A stretch of 64,000 nt of DNA from Breoghania corrubedonensis (GCF_003053845.1 NZ_QAYG01000002.1:372001-436000); one strand, 5' to 3'; shown: positions 33,480 through 44,805, counted from the stretch's first letter. Numbers and translations: made by a program. Notes: generated by a model not told the origin, from the letters alone.

Positions 33480-34196
33480 ATGACGGACGAAGCGGACGGA
33501 TTTTCGGAAATGGATGCCGCGGCACGGCCCCACTATCTTGGCCATCGCCAGCGGCTGAAGGCGCGCTTTCGCGAACGCGGCGCGAGCGCGCTGGAAGACT
33601 ACGAGCTTCTGGAACTGCTGCTCTTCCGCCCTCTGCCGCGCCAGGACACCAAGCCCATCGCCAAGGCGCTGCTGACCCGCTTCGGCTCGTTTGCCGAAGT
33701 CCTCGCCGCCCCGCGCTCCCGACTGAAGGAGGTGAGCGGCATCGGCGATGCGGCGATCGACGATCTGAAGGCGGTGCACGCCGCCGCCCTGCGCTTTGCC
33801 CGGGGCCAGATCTCCGAGCGCAAGCTGCTGACCTCTTGGAGTTCGGTCCTCGACTATTGCCGCTCGGCGATGGCCTATTCCGAGCGCGAGGAATTCCGCA
33901 TCCTGTTTCTCGACAAGAAGAACGGACTGATTGCCGACGAGGTGCAGCAGACCGGAACGGTGGACCATACCCCCGTCTATCCGCGTGAGGTGGTGAAGCG
34001 GGCGCTGGAGCTTTCCTCCTCCGCCATCATCCTCGTCCATAACCATCCTTCCGGCGACCCGACGCCCTCACGCGCGGACATCCAGATGACCCGCCAGATC
34101 GCCGAGGTCGCCAAGCCGCTGGGGATCGAGCTGCACGATCACATCATCGTCGGCCGCGCCGGTCACGTCAGCTTCCGTGGTCTCCAGCTCATCTGA
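33480..34196 (+). CDS. radC: RadC-family JAB/MPN domain protein
   Basis: The 238-residue product has an N-terminal helix-hairpin-helix ([26 protein letters not shown], about 75-100) and the JAB metalloprotease-like motif [23 protein letters not shown] (HxH...S...D). Despite the historic name, RadC is not established as a DNA-repair protein and its biochemical role is unclear. It follows map, a common order in Hyphomicrobiales, but is separated from it by a terminator. No good ribosome binding site is seen before ATG 33480. Confidence 0.93.
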   Translation: MTDEADGFSEMDAAARPHYLGHRQRLKARFRERGASALEDYELLELLLFRPLPRQDTKPIAKALLTRFGSFAEVLAAPRSRLKEVSGIGDAAIDDLKAVHAAALRFARGQISERKLLTSWSSVLDYCRSAMAYSEREEFRILFLDKKNGLIADEVQQTGTVDHTPVYPREVVKRALELSSSAIILVHNHPSGDPTPSRADIQMTRQIAEVAKPLGIELHDHIIVGRAGHVSFRGLQLI

Positions 34197-34516
34197 ACAC
34201 GAGCGACGATAGCGCGCACGCCGCCGGGTTCATTGAAACCGCCACGTCCAGGCATGCGCCTGGTGCCGCGCTCGAAAGCCGATCGCACGCCCGGCCCTTC
34301 CCCTTGAAGCTTCGCCGGACCGGCTGTCGTGGCGAGGAGAAATCTCATGGCCACGGACAGTTGCATTGCGGAACCGGCCGCTCGGTCTATCCCCCGTATC
34401 AAATTCAAGATTTTTGAAATCACGCAATAGCGAAGTATCTCAACTACTCGTAACGAAACCTGGAAAAATCTCTCATGCTCAGAAATGCTTAATACTTTCA
34501 ATTATAAATTTCGAAC
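34197..34516. other. Intergenic before the GGDEF/EAL gene
   Basis: About 320 bases. The first half is GC-rich with no gene; the second half (34395-34516) is AT-rich and probably holds the promoter of the following gene. No hairpin with a T-run and no RNA gene recognised. Confidence 0.4.
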
Positions 34517-36916
34517 ATGGGGAAGACGAACCAGTATCACCGGATTCTTCGCAAAGAAGAAAATCTCGAAAATCGAGATCGCGGACCGCGGGGGCCTGAC
34601 GAAACGGTGCGAGAATTTCCAGAACAGACAGAAATCAAGCCGCCGCGCGAGCAGCTCAGAATGCACCGCGGGCAGAGCCTTCGCATCACCTGTTCCATCG
34701 CCGGATTGATGATCGCCGCCCTGTTGATCGCGCTTGGCGGACTGTACTGGGCCGCCAGCAAGACCGACCAGTCGATGATCCGCTACGAACGCGGGCTGCT
34801 GCGCAACGCGCTGGAGGTCGAGCGGGAGCGCGTCGCAAAGGAAATAGAGACGTTCGCCGTCAACGATGCCGCGTATCTCCACGCCCATGCGAACTTCGAC
34901 CGCTTCTGGGTCGAACACCGCATCTCCCAGCGTCTGGCCACCGCCACGAATGACACCCTCGTGGCGATCATGGCGCCCGATCATAGCCTTCGCTACATCG
35001 CCGGCACCGGTACCTATTCGGCTGAAACCATAGTCAGCCCCGGTCTTGCGCACAGCCTTCGGCGGATGATGGACAACGTGCAGGGCGAGTATGAGAGGAC
35101 CGTCGCATCCGACGGCGCGGGCGGCACCACTTTCGCCCCCGATTATCGCAAGCACATCCAGGCGATCTACGATTCCGCCTTCGAGATCATCGACACGAGG
35201 CTCGCCTTCGTCACCGTCATGGCGATCGTGCCCGTCAACGACACGACACGCCTGATCGCTGGTCCGCCCAGTGTGGTCATCAATGCCCGCCGCATCGATA
35301 TGGCGAGCCTGCACCGGATCGGCAATCTCAATCGGCTTTCCAACCTGACCTTCGAGGGTGCCGCCACGGGCGATACGATGCCCCCCAGCACACTGCCGCT
35401 CTACAACGGTTCCAGCCGGCCCATCGGCTGGCTCTCCTGGACACCGAGCCGGCACGGCACCTCCATGCTGGACGAGGCCAGCCCGATGATGGTGCTGGCC
35501 ATGCTGGTGCTGCTGATCCTCGCGGTCGGCGTGCTGCGACATACCCATGTCTCGACCGTCCGCCTCGCCTTCTCCGAAGCGCTCGCGCGCCACCGCGCGC
35601 TGCATGACGATCTCAGCCAGCTCCCCAACCGCCAGCTCTTCTCCCGCCGCTTGTCCGAGGCGCTGGAAACGGTGGGGGTGGAGGGCGAACTGGTCGGGCT
35701 GATCTACGTCGATCTCGACTACTTCAAGGAAGTGAACGACACGCTCGGCCACCAGGCGGGCGACGAGTTGATCAAGGCGGTCGCGCGCCGGCTCCAGTCC
35801 GCCATCGGCCCGGGTGATCTTGTATCGCGCATCTCGGGCGACGAATTCGCCCTGCTCGTCACTGGACGCACGGACCCTGCCACGATCATCGATGTCTGCC
35901 GCACGATCGAGGCGACCATCGCAAAGCCTTTCTCGATCGATGAACAATGGCTTCATTCTTCCTGTTCCATGGGTCTCGTCATCGCGGACAGCGACACCCA
36001 CGCGCCGGCGGAACTGTTGCGCCGGGCCGATATCGCGCTCTACCGGGCCAAGGCGGAAGGGCGCAGCCGCTACGTCCTGTTTCAGGAGAGCATGGGCGAC
36101 GAGATCCGCCTGTCCCAGCAGATGGAACGCGAGTTGCGCCAGGCGCTGGAGGAGGACCAGTTCGAGCTTCTCTACCAGCCGCAGGTCAGCGCGGATGGCC
36201 GCACCACGCTCGGCGTGGAGGCGTTGATCCGCTGGCGGCACCCGGAAAAGGGCCTCCTGACGCCCTATCATTTCATGTCGATCGTGGAGCGCAGCGACCT
36301 GATCTGGCAGGTGGGCGCCTGGGTGATCCGGACCGCCTGCCGCGATGGCCATGCCTGGCCGGACCTGTCGGTCGCCGTCAACGTCTCGCCCGCGCAGATC
36401 CGCCACCCCGAGTTCGCCCGCGTCCTGCACCTGATCCTGCAGGAGGAGGCGTTCGACCCGCGTCGTTTCGAGGTGGAGGTGACGGAGAGCGTGGTCATGG
36501 ACCACATCGAGTCTGCCGCGCGCATCTTCGAGAGCCTTCGCCATATCGGCGTGCGCATCGCGCTCGACGATTTCGGCACGGGCTATTCCTCGCTCAGCTA
36601 CCTGCGCCGCTTCGCCTTCGACAAATTCAAGATCGACCGCTCCTTCATCACCGCGGTGGAGAGCGAGCCGGAAGCCGCCGCCATCGTCCACACGCTGGTG
36701 GCCCTCGCCGATGCGCTCGGCATGAAGGTTACCGCCGAGGGCATCGAGACCGAAGGCCAGCACCGCTTCGTGCAGGCGTCGGGCTGCGACCAGCTCCAGG
36801 GCTATCTGTTTTCAAGGCCTGTCACGGCCGAGGAGATCACCGCACGCCTGGACGTGGAACGCAGCCATGCCGATCTGACAGCGAGCGACACCGCGATGGC
36901 CCGCTCGTACGGATAA
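34517..36916 (+). CDS. CHASE4-like sensor with GGDEF and EAL domains (c-di-GMP turnover)
   Basis: Up to 799 residues; ATG 34661 (MHRGQSLRITCSIAG) is an alternative start that removes a charged leader. Domains: a transmembrane helix (about 56-76), a periplasmic sensor with the CHASE4-like VNDAAYLHAHANFDRFWVEHRI, a second transmembrane segment (MVLAMLVLLILAVGV), GGDEF with the signature SGDEF in place of GGDEF, and EAL with VEALIRWRHPEKG, ALDDFGTGYSSLSYLRRFAFDKFKIDRSFI and the downstream E and Q residues. The EAL phosphodiesterase looks complete; cyclase activity may be reduced or the domain may bind GTP only. The ligand is unknown. Confidence 0.92.
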   Translation: MGKTNQYHRILRKEENLENRDRGPRGPDETVREFPEQTEIKPPREQLRMHRGQSLRITCSIAGLMIAALLIALGGLYWAASKTDQSMIRYERGLLRNALEVERERVAKEIETFAVNDAAYLHAHANFDRFWVEHRISQRLATATNDTLVAIMAPDHSLRYIAGTGTYSAETIVSPGLAHSLRRMMDNVQGEYERTVASDGAGGTTFAPDYRKHIQAIYDSAFEIIDTRLAFVTVMAIVPVNDTTRLIAGPPSVVINARRIDMASLHRIGNLNRLSNLTFEGAATGDTMPPSTLPLYNGSSRPIGWLSWTPSRHGTSMLDEASPMMVLAMLVLLILAVGVLRHTHVSTVRLAFSEALARHRALHDDLSQLPNRQLFSRRLSEALETVGVEGELVGLIYVDLDYFKEVNDTLGHQAGDELIKAVARRLQSAIGPGDLVSRISGDEFALLVTGRTDPATIIDVCRTIEATIAKPFSIDEQWLHSSCSMGLVIADSDTHAPAELLRRADIALYRAKAEGRSRYVLFQESMGDEIRLSQQMERELRQALEEDQFELLYQPQVSADGRTTLGVEALIRWRHPEKGLLTPYHFMSIVERSDLIWQVGAWVIRTACRDGHAWPDLSVAVNVSPAQIRHPEFARVLHLILQEEAFDPRRFEVEVTESVVMDHIESAARIFESLRHIGVRIALDDFGTGYSSLSYLRRFAFDKFKIDRSFITAVESEPEAAAIVHTLVALADALGMKVTAEGIETEGQHRFVQASGCDQLQGYLFSRPVTAEEITARLDVERSHADLTASDTAMARSYG

Positions 36917-36966
36917 GATCGGCATTGCGATTTCGGCAAGCGGGATCTCGGCAAGCGGGATCGCCT

Positions 36967-37356
36967 TCACGCGTCGCCGGCGATCTCGTTCAGGATCGGA
37001 CAATCCGGCCTTTCGTCTCCGTGGCAGGCATGAATCAGGCGGGCGAGCGTGTCGCGCAAGGAGGTCAACTCCTCCAGCTTGGCGTCGATTTCCGTGATCC
37101 GTTGCTGAGCCAGAAGCTTGACATCGGAACTCGCACGGCCGCGATCCTCGTAGAGCGACAGCAGCTGGCGACAATCCTCGATGCCGAACCCGAGCGAGCG
37201 GGCGCGGCGCAGAAAGCGCAGCTTGTGGACATGTTCGTCACCATAGTCGCGATAACCGTTTGCCTGGCGCTCGGGAGCGATCAGGCCGATTTCCTCGTAA
37301 TAGCGGATGGTCTTGGCCGGCAGACCGGTCTGCCGGGCGGCGGTGCCGATATTCAT
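36967..37356 (-). CDS. cueR: CueR/HmrR-type copper-responsive MerR regulator
   Basis: A 129-residue MerR protein: MNIGTAARQTGLPAKTIRYYEEIGLIAPERQANGYRDYGDEHVHKLRFLRRARSLGF, a dimerisation helix, then ACHGDERPDCPIL, in which two cysteines spaced as in CueR bind Cu(I) or Ag(I). The family twists 19-bp spacer promoters to induce copper export. No copper ATPase lies next to it in this window, so its target operon must be elsewhere. ATG 37356 is chosen; GTG 37365 is an alternative. Confidence 0.9.
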   Translation of the reverse strand: MNIGTAARQTGLPAKTIRYYEEIGLIAPERQANGYRDYGDEHVHKLRFLRRARSLGFGIEDCRQLLSLYEDRGRASSDVKLLAQQRITEIDAKLEELTSLRDTLARLIHACHGDERPDCPILNEIAGDA

Positions 37357-37403
37357 CTTTCTCACTGCCTCTTCGCGTGGACGGCCAGGGCATGTTGCTG
37401 CAA

Positions 37404-38291
37404 TCAGGTGGAAGCGAGATTGCGCGCCTCAAGTTCCAGATAGAGCGCGCTGTGGTCGAGGTCAGCCCCTCCCAGTTCATGCACCAGTGAGTGATAGCGC
37501 TCCCGCATCTGCCGCGACAGCGGCAGATCGACGCCGGCCTCCTGCGCCGCCGCCAGCACGTTGTCGAGATCCTTCAGTTGCAATGTCGACGGCCCGCCCG
37601 GCCGCCAGTCACGCGCCACGATCCGCGCTCCGTGCAGATCGAGAATCCGGCTTTCGGCGAACCCGCCGCGGATCGCCTCGCGCACCGCGGCCGGATCGGC
37701 GCCTCCCTTCTCCGCCAGATAGAGCGCTTCGCTAACGGCGCCGATGGAGATCGCGACGATCGCCTGATTGCAGAGCTTGGCAAGCTGGCCGGCGCCATGC
37801 GGCCCCACGCGGGTCACCTGGCCCATCGCCTCAAGAACCGGCCGCGCCTGTTCGATATCGTCTTCACCCCCGCCGGCCATGATCGCGAGACTTCCCGCCT
37901 CCGCCCCCGGCGTCCCGCCGGAAACCGGCGCATCGATCGCTCTCCGCCCCGCATCCGCGAGCCTTGCCGCCAGATCGCGCGCGACCGATGGCTGGATGGA
38001 ACTCATGTCGATGAAAAGCGCACCCCCCCGCGCCGCCTGGACCGCACCTTGTGTGAAATAGAGATCCGTCACGGCGGCCGCATCACTGACGATGGTGATG
38101 ACGATAGCGGCATCCGCCACGGCATCCGCCGGGTTCGGTGCCACCCGCGCACCGTCGCCGGCCAGCGCCTCGGCCTTGGCGGGCGTGCGGTTCCACACCG
38201 TGACCCGGTGCCCCGCCGCCAGAAGCCTCCGCGCCATCGGCGCGCCCATCAGCCCCGTTCCCAGAAATGCGATATCGGCCATCTGCGCCAT
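37404..38291 (-). CDS. 3-hydroxyisobutyrate dehydrogenase-like oxidoreductase
   Basis: The 295-residue beta-hydroxyacid dehydrogenase has the NAD(P) motif ADIAFLGTGLMGAPMARRLLAAGH with VWNRTPAKA after strand 2, the substrate loop FIDMSSIQPSVARDLAARL...DAPVSGGTPGAEAGSLAIM, and the catalytic lysine region GAGQLAKLCNQAIVAISI. GGCGGAGGAAAG before ATG 38291 fixes the start. The family includes HIBADH, tartronate semialdehyde and GLYR-type reductases, and the substrate cannot be assigned. It lies between cueR and a chemoreceptor without obvious linkage. Confidence 0.88.
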   Translation of the reverse strand: MAQMADIAFLGTGLMGAPMARRLLAAGHRVTVWNRTPAKAEALAGDGARVAPNPADAVADAAIVITIVSDAAAVTDLYFTQGAVQAARGGALFIDMSSIQPSVARDLAARLADAGRRAIDAPVSGGTPGAEAGSLAIMAGGGEDDIEQARPVLEAMGQVTRVGPHGAGQLAKLCNQAIVAISIGAVSEALYLAEKGGADPAAVREAIRGGFAESRILDLHGARIVARDWRPGGPSTLQLKDLDNVLAAAQEAGVDLPLSRQMRERYHSLVHELGGADLDHSALYLELEARNLAST

Positions 38292-38399
38292 GAGCTTTCC
38301 TCCGCCAGGTTTGCGCAGGACCTTATCGCGGACAGACGTCTTGTCCAGCAGCGGCACGACCGAAAACACCGCCAGTGGGATTGGACAATCGGGGAAGCT

Positions 38400-38458
38400 C
38401 GCAAGCTCGGCAAGGTGGATCACCCGGACAGAGCCGGGTGATGACGGTGGAGGGATCG
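38400..38458. repeat. Intergenic repeat with CACCCGG/CCGGGTG stem
   Basis: GGATCACCCGGACAGAGCCGGGTGATGACGG contains TCACCCGG and CCGGGTGA arms and ends TGATGACGG, one of the GTCATCCCGG-type dispersed palindromes of Hyphomicrobiales. Related units occur near 41735-41790 and 54668-54825. Confidence 0.5.
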
Positions 38459-38462
38459 CTCC

Positions 38463-40520
38463 CTATCCGGCGCGCACGCGCTCGAGGAAGCTGTGTGTCC
38501 TCTCGCGCAGCTCCCGGGTATGAGTGGCAACCGTGTCGGCGAGGTTGAGAACCTTGAGCGATGCGGTGCTGGATTCGCTGGCCGCCTCTCCAACACCCGC
38601 GATATTGCCCGCCACCTGTTCGCTGCCTTGAGCCGCCTGCTGAATATTTGCCGAGATCTCGCGCGTCGCCGCCCCCTGCTCCTCGACCGCGGCAGCGATC
38701 GACGTCGCAAGGCTGTTCAAATCGTCGATAAGCGTCGTGACCGTCTCGATCGCCGCGGCCGAGGATTGCGTCTCGCTCTGGATTTCCGCGATCTGGGAAC
38801 TGATCTCCTCCGTCGCCTTGGAGGTTTGCGTCGCCAGGTCCTTGACCTCGGCGGCGACGATGGCGAAACCCTTGCCGGCTTCGCCCGCGCGCGCCGCCTC
38901 GATCGTGGCGTTGAGCGCCAGCAGGTTCGTCTGTTCCGCGATCGCCTGGATCAGCCCGACGATATCGCCGATCTTCTGCACCGAGCCGGAGAGCGCCTGA
39001 ACCTGACCGACGGATGCCTGAGCCGCCTGAGCCGCCGTCTCCGCCTTGTCGGAAGACACCTGCGCCTGACGTCCGATCTCCTCGACAGAACTGCCCATTT
39101 CTTCCGTGGCACTGGCAACCGTCTGCACGTTGCCGGCCATCTGTTCGGATGCCGAGGCGACCGCTGTGGACTGGTTGGAGGTTTCCTCCGCCATGGCCGA
39201 CATGCTTTGCGAGGCTTCGCGCAGGTCGCGGGTGTTTTCGCTCACCGCGACGATGATCTCGCCGATCACCGACTCGAACTCGTTGGCGAGGCTCAGCATC
39301 ATTTCCTTCTTGTGCTCCGCGTCGCGTTCGGCCTTCTTCTCCGCTTCGGTTTCCAGCGCCTTCTTTGCGACGGCGTTTTCCCGAAACACCTCGACCGCGC
39401 GCGCCATGTGGCCGATCGCATCGTGAAGATCCCGATCCACCACTTCAATTTCGGCATCGCCTTCAGCCAGCCGTTCCATGTCATCGGAGAGCCGGCCAAG
39501 CGGCTTCGAAATCGAACGGACGACGAGGAAGCACAGGACGGCGACCACGATCAGAATGAGCGACATCACGCTCAAAAGTGTCGTGAATTTCGCGTTGGCC
39601 CGCACCACAACGGCATGGGCGTCGGCGATGACATCGTTGGCAAGCGTATCCTCCACCTGCTTCAGTCCGTCGATGCGCCGGGTCGCGGCTTCGAACCATT
39701 GCGGCCCGCTCACTGAAGAAAGGTCACCCTTTCCAAGAGTGGCATAGGCAAGGGCACGCATGTCCTGCACGACCTTGTTCTCTTCGCTTGCCAGAACCTT
39801 CTTCAATTCCGCCACGCCGTCACCGGGAGAATAGTTGAAGAAGGAATCGAAATAGGCCTTCTGCTGGTCTGCCAGTCCAACGAAGTTACGGAAGATCTCG
39901 GGTGAAAACGCGCCCGCACCAAATCCGTTGGCCCCCATTGCACGTTCGATACCGGCGCGCTCTTTGCCTTGCAGGATCGACGAAAACGCGACCAGATCGC
40001 TCACCAGATGTCCGTCATCCGCAATCTCGGAAACGCTCTCGATGGTCGCCAGAAGATTGGCGATGAGCGGCGTGTAGTAACCCGCCATCTTGCCCACCGA
40101 CAAGCCGAGGCCATCGACCTGGGCGCGCGTCTGGCCAAGCTGCTCCAGCTCCGTCTTCGCGCGGTTGAAGGGCTCCGCGAACCCCGCATAGGCGAGACTG
40201 CCTGTGGCCGCCGGGATGGCCTCATTGAAGCTTTTCAACGCGGCGTCGGTATCGGCGCGCCTCTTCTCCAGATCCTGTTTGAACTTGGCCCCCTTCGCGC
40301 CGATGAAGCCGGCGGACGTCCCCCGTTCCTTCTGCAGCTCGTGGACGAGCCCGGAAATGAACGGCGTGAGTTTCGCGACGCGCGAGATCACCTCTTCCTG
40401 TTCGGCCGCATGGCGCAAGCCGTATAGTTGCTGCACGCCCAAGAAGACAAGACCGAGCATCGGTACAATGCACAAGAGCGCCATACGCAGGGAAATGGGA
40501 ATTCGTGAAAGCATCGACAT
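38463..40520 (-). CDS. Methyl-accepting chemotaxis protein with NIT sensor domain
   Basis: The 685-residue product starts [24 protein letters not shown] (transmembrane 1) after AAGGGG. The periplasmic region matches the nitrate/nitrite-sensing (NIT) domain: [22 protein letters not shown] and [16 protein letters not shown] second transmembrane helix ([23 protein letters not shown]), HAMP, and a signalling tip with [35 protein letters not shown] follow. It would feed CheA/CheW, which are not in this window. The upstream DNA (40560-40660) is strikingly AT-rich and is likely the promoter. Confidence 0.93.
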   Translation of the reverse strand: MSMLSRIPISLRMALLCIVPMLGLVFLGVQQLYGLRHAAEQEEVISRVAKLTPFISGLVHELQKERGTSAGFIGAKGAKFKQDLEKRRADTDAALKSFNEAIPAATGSLAYAGFAEPFNRAKTELEQLGQTRAQVDGLGLSVGKMAGYYTPLIANLLATIESVSEIADDGHLVSDLVAFSSILQGKERAGIERAMGANGFGAGAFSPEIFRNFVGLADQQKAYFDSFFNYSPGDGVAELKKVLASEENKVVQDMRALAYATLGKGDLSSVSGPQWFEAATRRIDGLKQVEDTLANDVIADAHAVVVRANAKFTTLLSVMSLILIVVAVLCFLVVRSISKPLGRLSDDMERLAEGDAEIEVVDRDLHDAIGHMARAVEVFRENAVAKKALETEAEKKAERDAEHKKEMMLSLANEFESVIGEIIVAVSENTRDLREASQSMSAMAEETSNQSTAVASASEQMAGNVQTVASATEEMGSSVEEIGRQAQVSSDKAETAAQAAQASVGQVQALSGSVQKIGDIVGLIQAIAEQTNLLALNATIEAARAGEAGKGFAIVAAEVKDLATQTSKATEEISSQIAEIQSETQSSAAAIETVTTLIDDLNSLATSIAAAVEEQGAATREISANIQQAAQGSEQVAGNIAGVGEAASESSTASLKVLNLADTVATHTRELRERTHSFLERVRAG

Positions 40521-40713
40521 AACAGCCCCTTCTACGGCAATCCTCCGAGAACTTGGGGCTTTATTCTTAATAATGCATTGATTCACACATACGTATTGGC
40601 AATGATATATACGTTTATTACAATGTCTGTATTATATATATAAATAGCATAGACGAACCGATGCCCACACCTTGCACACGGGCAAGGAAATCACCCCCGA
40701 GCGCGAGACGGCA

Positions 40714-41661
40714 TCACGGCTGGTGCCAGCAAGCCTGCAACCTCAGGTCCTGCTGGCGGATCGCGTTGAACGGCCGCGTTGCATCGAGGGTCGCCTCCCC
40801 GAGCAATGCAAGTCCCTTGCGCCCCCAACGCTGGCGCAGGGCATCCTCGATCCAGTCATGCGCCTGACGCCTGCGATGAGCCGCCAGGCGCGCCCCGTCC
40901 GTCAGCCAGTTGCGATGAGCGTCGATCGCGCGCGCCAGATCGCCAAGCCCGGTTCCCGCCGTCGCCGAAACCAGCACCACAGGTGCTTTCCAGCCGCCCG
41001 GGCGAGCGCCGGTCAGTGACAACGCACCCTCCACGTCGGCCAGCGCGCGCCGCGCCTTTTCGCCCATGTCGGCCTTGGTCACGGCGACCACGTCCGGCAG
41101 TTCCATCACGCCGGCTTTCATGAATTGCAGACTGTCGCCCGACCCCGGCTGGATGCACAGCACCACGGTATCGGCGACGCTCGCGACGTCCGCCTCCGAC
41201 TGGCCGATGCCGACCGTCTCCACGATGACGAGATCGGCCACGGCCCGCATCAGCACGGCGGCGGCCACCGCATGGTCGGAAAGCCCGCCCAGCCTGTCGC
41301 GCGCGGCCATGGAGCGTACGAAGAGCTTGTCGTCTTCCGGATCTGTCGCGAGCCGCGTGCGGTCGCCCAGAAGCGCGCCGCCGGTTCGTTGCGAGGAAGG
41401 ATCGACGGCGAGGACGGCGACCGTCCGCCCCTCGGCGCGCGCCTGCGCGATCAGTGCGCGCATCAGCGTCGACTTGCCGACACCCGGCGGGCCGGTCAGG
41501 CCAAGCACATGCGCCCTGGCGCTGGCGGTGGCCTCATCGAGCAGTTTTGCGAGCGTATCGCTGCCCTCGGCGGTCTCGATTGCCGCGAGCGCGCGGGCGA
41601 GCGCCGGCTTTCCACCGGCCCTCACCGCTTCTATCGTGGCGATCCGCTCAGGCAGCGTCAC
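40714..41661 (-). CDS. meaB: MeaB/ArgK-family G3E-type GTPase
   Basis: The 315-residue product has P-loop GLTGPPGVGKSTLMRALIA, Switch region VLAVDPSSQRTGGALLGDRTRL, VETVGIGQSEADVASVADTVVLCIQPGSGDSLQFMKAGVMELPDVVAVTKADMG (guanine specificity TKAD). MeaB loads adenosylcobalamin onto methylmalonyl-CoA mutase and protects it from inactivation. GTG 41661 is preferred, following GGGGGG; an upstream open stretch is not conserved-looking. The mutase gene is not in view. Confidence 0.92.
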   Translation of the reverse strand: MTLPERIATIEAVRAGGKPALARALAAIETAEGSDTLAKLLDEATASARAHVLGLTGPPGVGKSTLMRALIAQARAEGRTVAVLAVDPSSQRTGGALLGDRTRLATDPEDDKLFVRSMAARDRLGGLSDHAVAAAVLMRAVADLVIVETVGIGQSEADVASVADTVVLCIQPGSGDSLQFMKAGVMELPDVVAVTKADMGEKARRALADVEGALSLTGARPGGWKAPVVLVSATAGTGLGDLARAIDAHRNWLTDGARLAAHRRRQAHDWIEDALRQRWGRKGLALLGEATLDATRPFNAIRQQDLRLQACWHQP

Positions 41662-41733
41662 GCAGTCCCCCCGGGTTCGACCATAGTCAGATGCACGGCT
41701 CGGGCGACCCGAGCCGCCGCGTCCCAAGTCCGC

Positions 41734-41800
41734 CGGCGTCATCCCGGATCCGCGAGGCAGCGTTCGGGCTGCACCGCGTCCGGGGCGACGTTGCCGAATG
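41734..41800. repeat. Intergenic GTCATCCCGG-type repeat
   Basis: GCGTCATCCCGGATCCGCGAGGCAGCG followed by GCACCGCGTCCGGGGCGACG between meaB and ppdK resembles one arm of the family seen at 54668-54825; the second arm is degenerate. Confidence 0.4.
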
Positions 41801-41823
41801 ACGGCTTCCGCAGAAAACGCTCC

Positions 41824-44496
41824 TCAGCCCTTGTTCTTCGCCTTCAGCGCGGCCTGGGCGGCAGCGAGACGGGCGATCGGCACGCGGTAGGGCGAGCAGG
41901 ACACGTAATCGAGGCCGACCGTCTCGCAAAAGCCGATGGAGGACGGGTCGCCGCCATGCTCGCCGCAGATGCCCATCTTGATGCCGGGCCGGGTCTTGCG
42001 GCCACGCTCGGCACCGATCCGGACCAGCTCGCCGACGCCTTCCTGATCGAGCGAGACGAACGGATCCTGCTCGATGATCGACTGCTGCTGATAGTCGCCC
42101 AGGAACGATCCCGCGTCGTCACGCGAGATACCGAAGGTGGTCTGGGTGAGATCGTTGGTGCCGAAGGAGAAGAACTCGGCCGACTGGGCGATGTCGTCCG
42201 CCTTGAGCGCCGCGCGCGGCAGCTCGATCATCGTACCGACCTGGTAGACGATCGTCGTGCCGCTTTCCTCCATCACTTCCTGGGCGACCGCGTCGATGCG
42301 CGCCTTGACCACATCGAGCTCGGCCTTGATGCCGACCAGCGGCACCATGACCTCAGGCTCGATCGGCGCCCCGGTCGACTTGCCGGCCGCAATCGCCGCC
42401 TCGAAGATGGCGCGGGCCTGCATTTCCGCGATTTCCGGGTAGGAAATGAGCAGACGGCAGCCGCGATGGCCGAGCATCGGATTGAATTCCGACAGCGTGT
42501 GCGCGCGCCGGCGCAACCGCTCGGCATCCACGCCCATCGCATTGGCGACGTCGGCGATCTCCTCGTCCGTGTGCGGCAGGAACTCGTGCAGCGGCGGATC
42601 GAGCAGGCGGATAGTGACCGGCAGCCCGTGCATGATCTCGAACAGCTCGGTGAAGTCCTGACGCTGCATCGGCAGAAGCTTGGCGAGAGCCGTGCGGCGG
42701 CCCTCGGAGGTCTCCGCCAGGATCATTTCGCGCATGGCGAGAATGCGGTCCTCATCGAAGAACATGTGCTCGGTACGGCACAGCCCGATGCCCTCGGCGC
42801 CGAATTCGCGCGCGGTACGCGCATCGTTCGGCGTCTCGGCGTTGGCACGCACCTCCATCCGCCGCGCCCCGTCGGCCCACTCCATCAGCGTGCCGAAATC
42901 GCCGGTCAGTTCCGGCTTCAGCATCGCCACCTCGCCCGCCAGCACCTGGCCGGTGGAGCCGTCGATGGTGATGATGTCACCCTTGTTGAAGGTGCGCCCG
43001 GCCACTGTCAGCGTGCCCGCGCGATAGTCGATACGGATCGAGCCGACACCGGAGACGCAGGGCTTGCCCATGCCGCGCGCGACCACCGCCGCGTGGCTCG
43101 TCATGCCGCCGCGCGTCGTCAGGATGCCTTGCGCGGCATGCATCCCGTGAATGTCCTCCGGGCTCGTTTCCACGCGCGCCAGAATGACATTGCGTTCGGC
43201 CGCCGCCGCTTCCACCGCCTCTTCGGAGGTGAAGACGAGCTGGCCGGACGCCGCACCTGGCGAGGCCGGCAGGCCGGTCGCCACGATATCGCGCTTGGCG
43301 GCGGGATCGATGGTCGGGTGGAGCAGCTGGTCGAGCGCGCCCGCCCCCACCCGCATCACCGCCTCTTCCCGCGTGATCAGCCCGTCATTCGCCATGTCCA
43401 CGGCGATCTTGAGTGCGGCGCGCGCCGTGCGCTTGCCCGAGCGCGTCTGCAGCATCCACAGCTTGCCGCGCTCGATGGTGAATTCCATGTCCTGCATGTC
43501 GCGATAGTGGGATTCAAGCGCCTGGCAGATCTTGGAGAACTCGGCGAAGGCTGCCGGCATCACCGTCTCCAGCGACGGCTTGTCGGACCTGGCCTTGAGC
43601 CGCGCGGCTTCCGTGATGTTTTGCGGTGTGCGGATACCCGCGACCACATCCTCGCCCTGCGCGTTGACCAGAAACTCGCCATAGAGCGCGCTCTCGCCGG
43701 TCCCCGGATCGCGGGTGAACGCAACACCCGTGGCCGATGTATCGCCCATGTTGCCGAAGACCATCGCCTGAACGTTGACGGCGGTGCCCCAGGAGGCGGG
43801 AATGTCGTGCAGGCGGCGATAGGTCTTGGCCCGCGCATTCATCCACGAGCCGAACACCGCACCGATCGCGCCCCACAACTGGGCCTTGGGGTCCTGCGGG
43901 AACGGATCGTCGAGTTCCTCAGCCACGAGTGCCTTGAAGCGCTCGATGATCGTCTTCCAGTCGTCGGCGGAAAGCTCGGTGTCGAGCGAGTAGCCGTTGT
44001 TTTCCTTGAAGATCTCCAGGATCTCTTCGAACGACTGATGCTCGACGCCCAGAACCACGTCGGAATACATCTGGATGAAGCGGCGGTAGCTGTCATAGGC
44101 GAAGCGCGCATCGCCCGATTCGGCTTCCAGCGCCTTCACCGTCTCGTCGTTGAGGCCGAGGTTGAGGACCGTGTCCATCATGCCCGGCATGGAGGTGCGC
44201 GCGCCCGAGCGCACCGAGACGAGCAGCGGGTTTGCCGGATCGCCGAACGTGCGCCCGGTCAGCTTGCCGATCTCCGCCAGCGCCGCATCGACCTGACCCA
44301 CCAGTTCGTCCGGATAGGCGTGATCGTTCTCGTAATAGGCGGTGCAAACCTCGGTGGTGATGGTAAAGCCGGGGGGGACGGGAAGCCCGAGATTGGACAT
44401 CTCGGCCAGGTTCGCCCCCTTGCCACCGAGAAGATTGCGCATGTCGGCGGCGCCTTCCGCCTTGCCGTCACCGAAACTGTAGACCCACTTGGCCAT
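41824..44496 (-). CDS. ppdK: Pyruvate, phosphate dikinase
   Basis: The 890-residue product is of usual length. Starting [33 protein letters not shown] (AGGAAGGGC before ATG 44496), it has the ATP-grasp domain, the phospho-His swivelling domain [26 protein letters not shown] (catalytic His), and the PEP domain with [12 protein letters not shown] and [22 protein letters not shown] interconverts pyruvate, ATP and Pi with PEP, AMP and PPi and can serve gluconeogenic entry. It is divergent from the TPR gene. Confidence 0.97.
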   Translation of the reverse strand: MAKWVYSFGDGKAEGAADMRNLLGGKGANLAEMSNLGLPVPPGFTITTEVCTAYYENDHAYPDELVGQVDAALAEIGKLTGRTFGDPANPLLVSVRSGARTSMPGMMDTVLNLGLNDETVKALEAESGDARFAYDSYRRFIQMYSDVVLGVEHQSFEEILEIFKENNGYSLDTELSADDWKTIIERFKALVAEELDDPFPQDPKAQLWGAIGAVFGSWMNARAKTYRRLHDIPASWGTAVNVQAMVFGNMGDTSATGVAFTRDPGTGESALYGEFLVNAQGEDVVAGIRTPQNITEAARLKARSDKPSLETVMPAAFAEFSKICQALESHYRDMQDMEFTIERGKLWMLQTRSGKRTARAALKIAVDMANDGLITREEAVMRVGAGALDQLLHPTIDPAAKRDIVATGLPASPGAASGQLVFTSEEAVEAAAAERNVILARVETSPEDIHGMHAAQGILTTRGGMTSHAAVVARGMGKPCVSGVGSIRIDYRAGTLTVAGRTFNKGDIITIDGSTGQVLAGEVAMLKPELTGDFGTLMEWADGARRMEVRANAETPNDARTAREFGAEGIGLCRTEHMFFDEDRILAMREMILAETSEGRRTALAKLLPMQRQDFTELFEIMHGLPVTIRLLDPPLHEFLPHTDEEIADVANAMGVDAERLRRRAHTLSEFNPMLGHRGCRLLISYPEIAEMQARAIFEAAIAAGKSTGAPIEPEVMVPLVGIKAELDVVKARIDAVAQEVMEESGTTIVYQVGTMIELPRAALKADDIAQSAEFFSFGTNDLTQTTFGISRDDAGSFLGDYQQQSIIEQDPFVSLDQEGVGELVRIGAERGRKTRPGIKMGICGEHGGDPSSIGFCETVGLDYVSCSPYRVPIARLAAAQAALKAKNKG

Positions 44497-44805
44497 CGTC
44501 CGCCCTTCCTGAAACGCCACGATTATCTGCACCCATGCGACGCTGCGGCCCGCATTCGGGCAGGCCCGCACAACGGCCGCACGATCACCGCTGCCGGCAC
44601 TCCATGCAATGTCGCTCCGCACAAAACAAGGGTTTTCTGAAACCCCACGTCAGGCTGTCAATGCGTCAGGGGCGATTTGGATCCCTGATTCATCGGGGAT
44701 ATACCCTACCCTGCCCTTTCCTTGCGACAAGGCCACAAAAGGGCCATCCTGACACGCCATCGAAGATGGGCGAAAAAGCGCGATTCGCGCGTCGAGCGAG
44801 GTATC

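Noticed and set aside
34502-36763. A 753-codon open frame on the minus strand
   Set aside because: It is antisense to the GGDEF/EAL gene, whose domains are unmistakable; long antisense frames are normal in GC-rich coding DNA.
41125-44640. An 1171-codon open frame on the plus strand
   Set aside because: It lies opposite ppdK and reads as an Arg/His/Asp-rich protein with no domain; it is a composition artefact.
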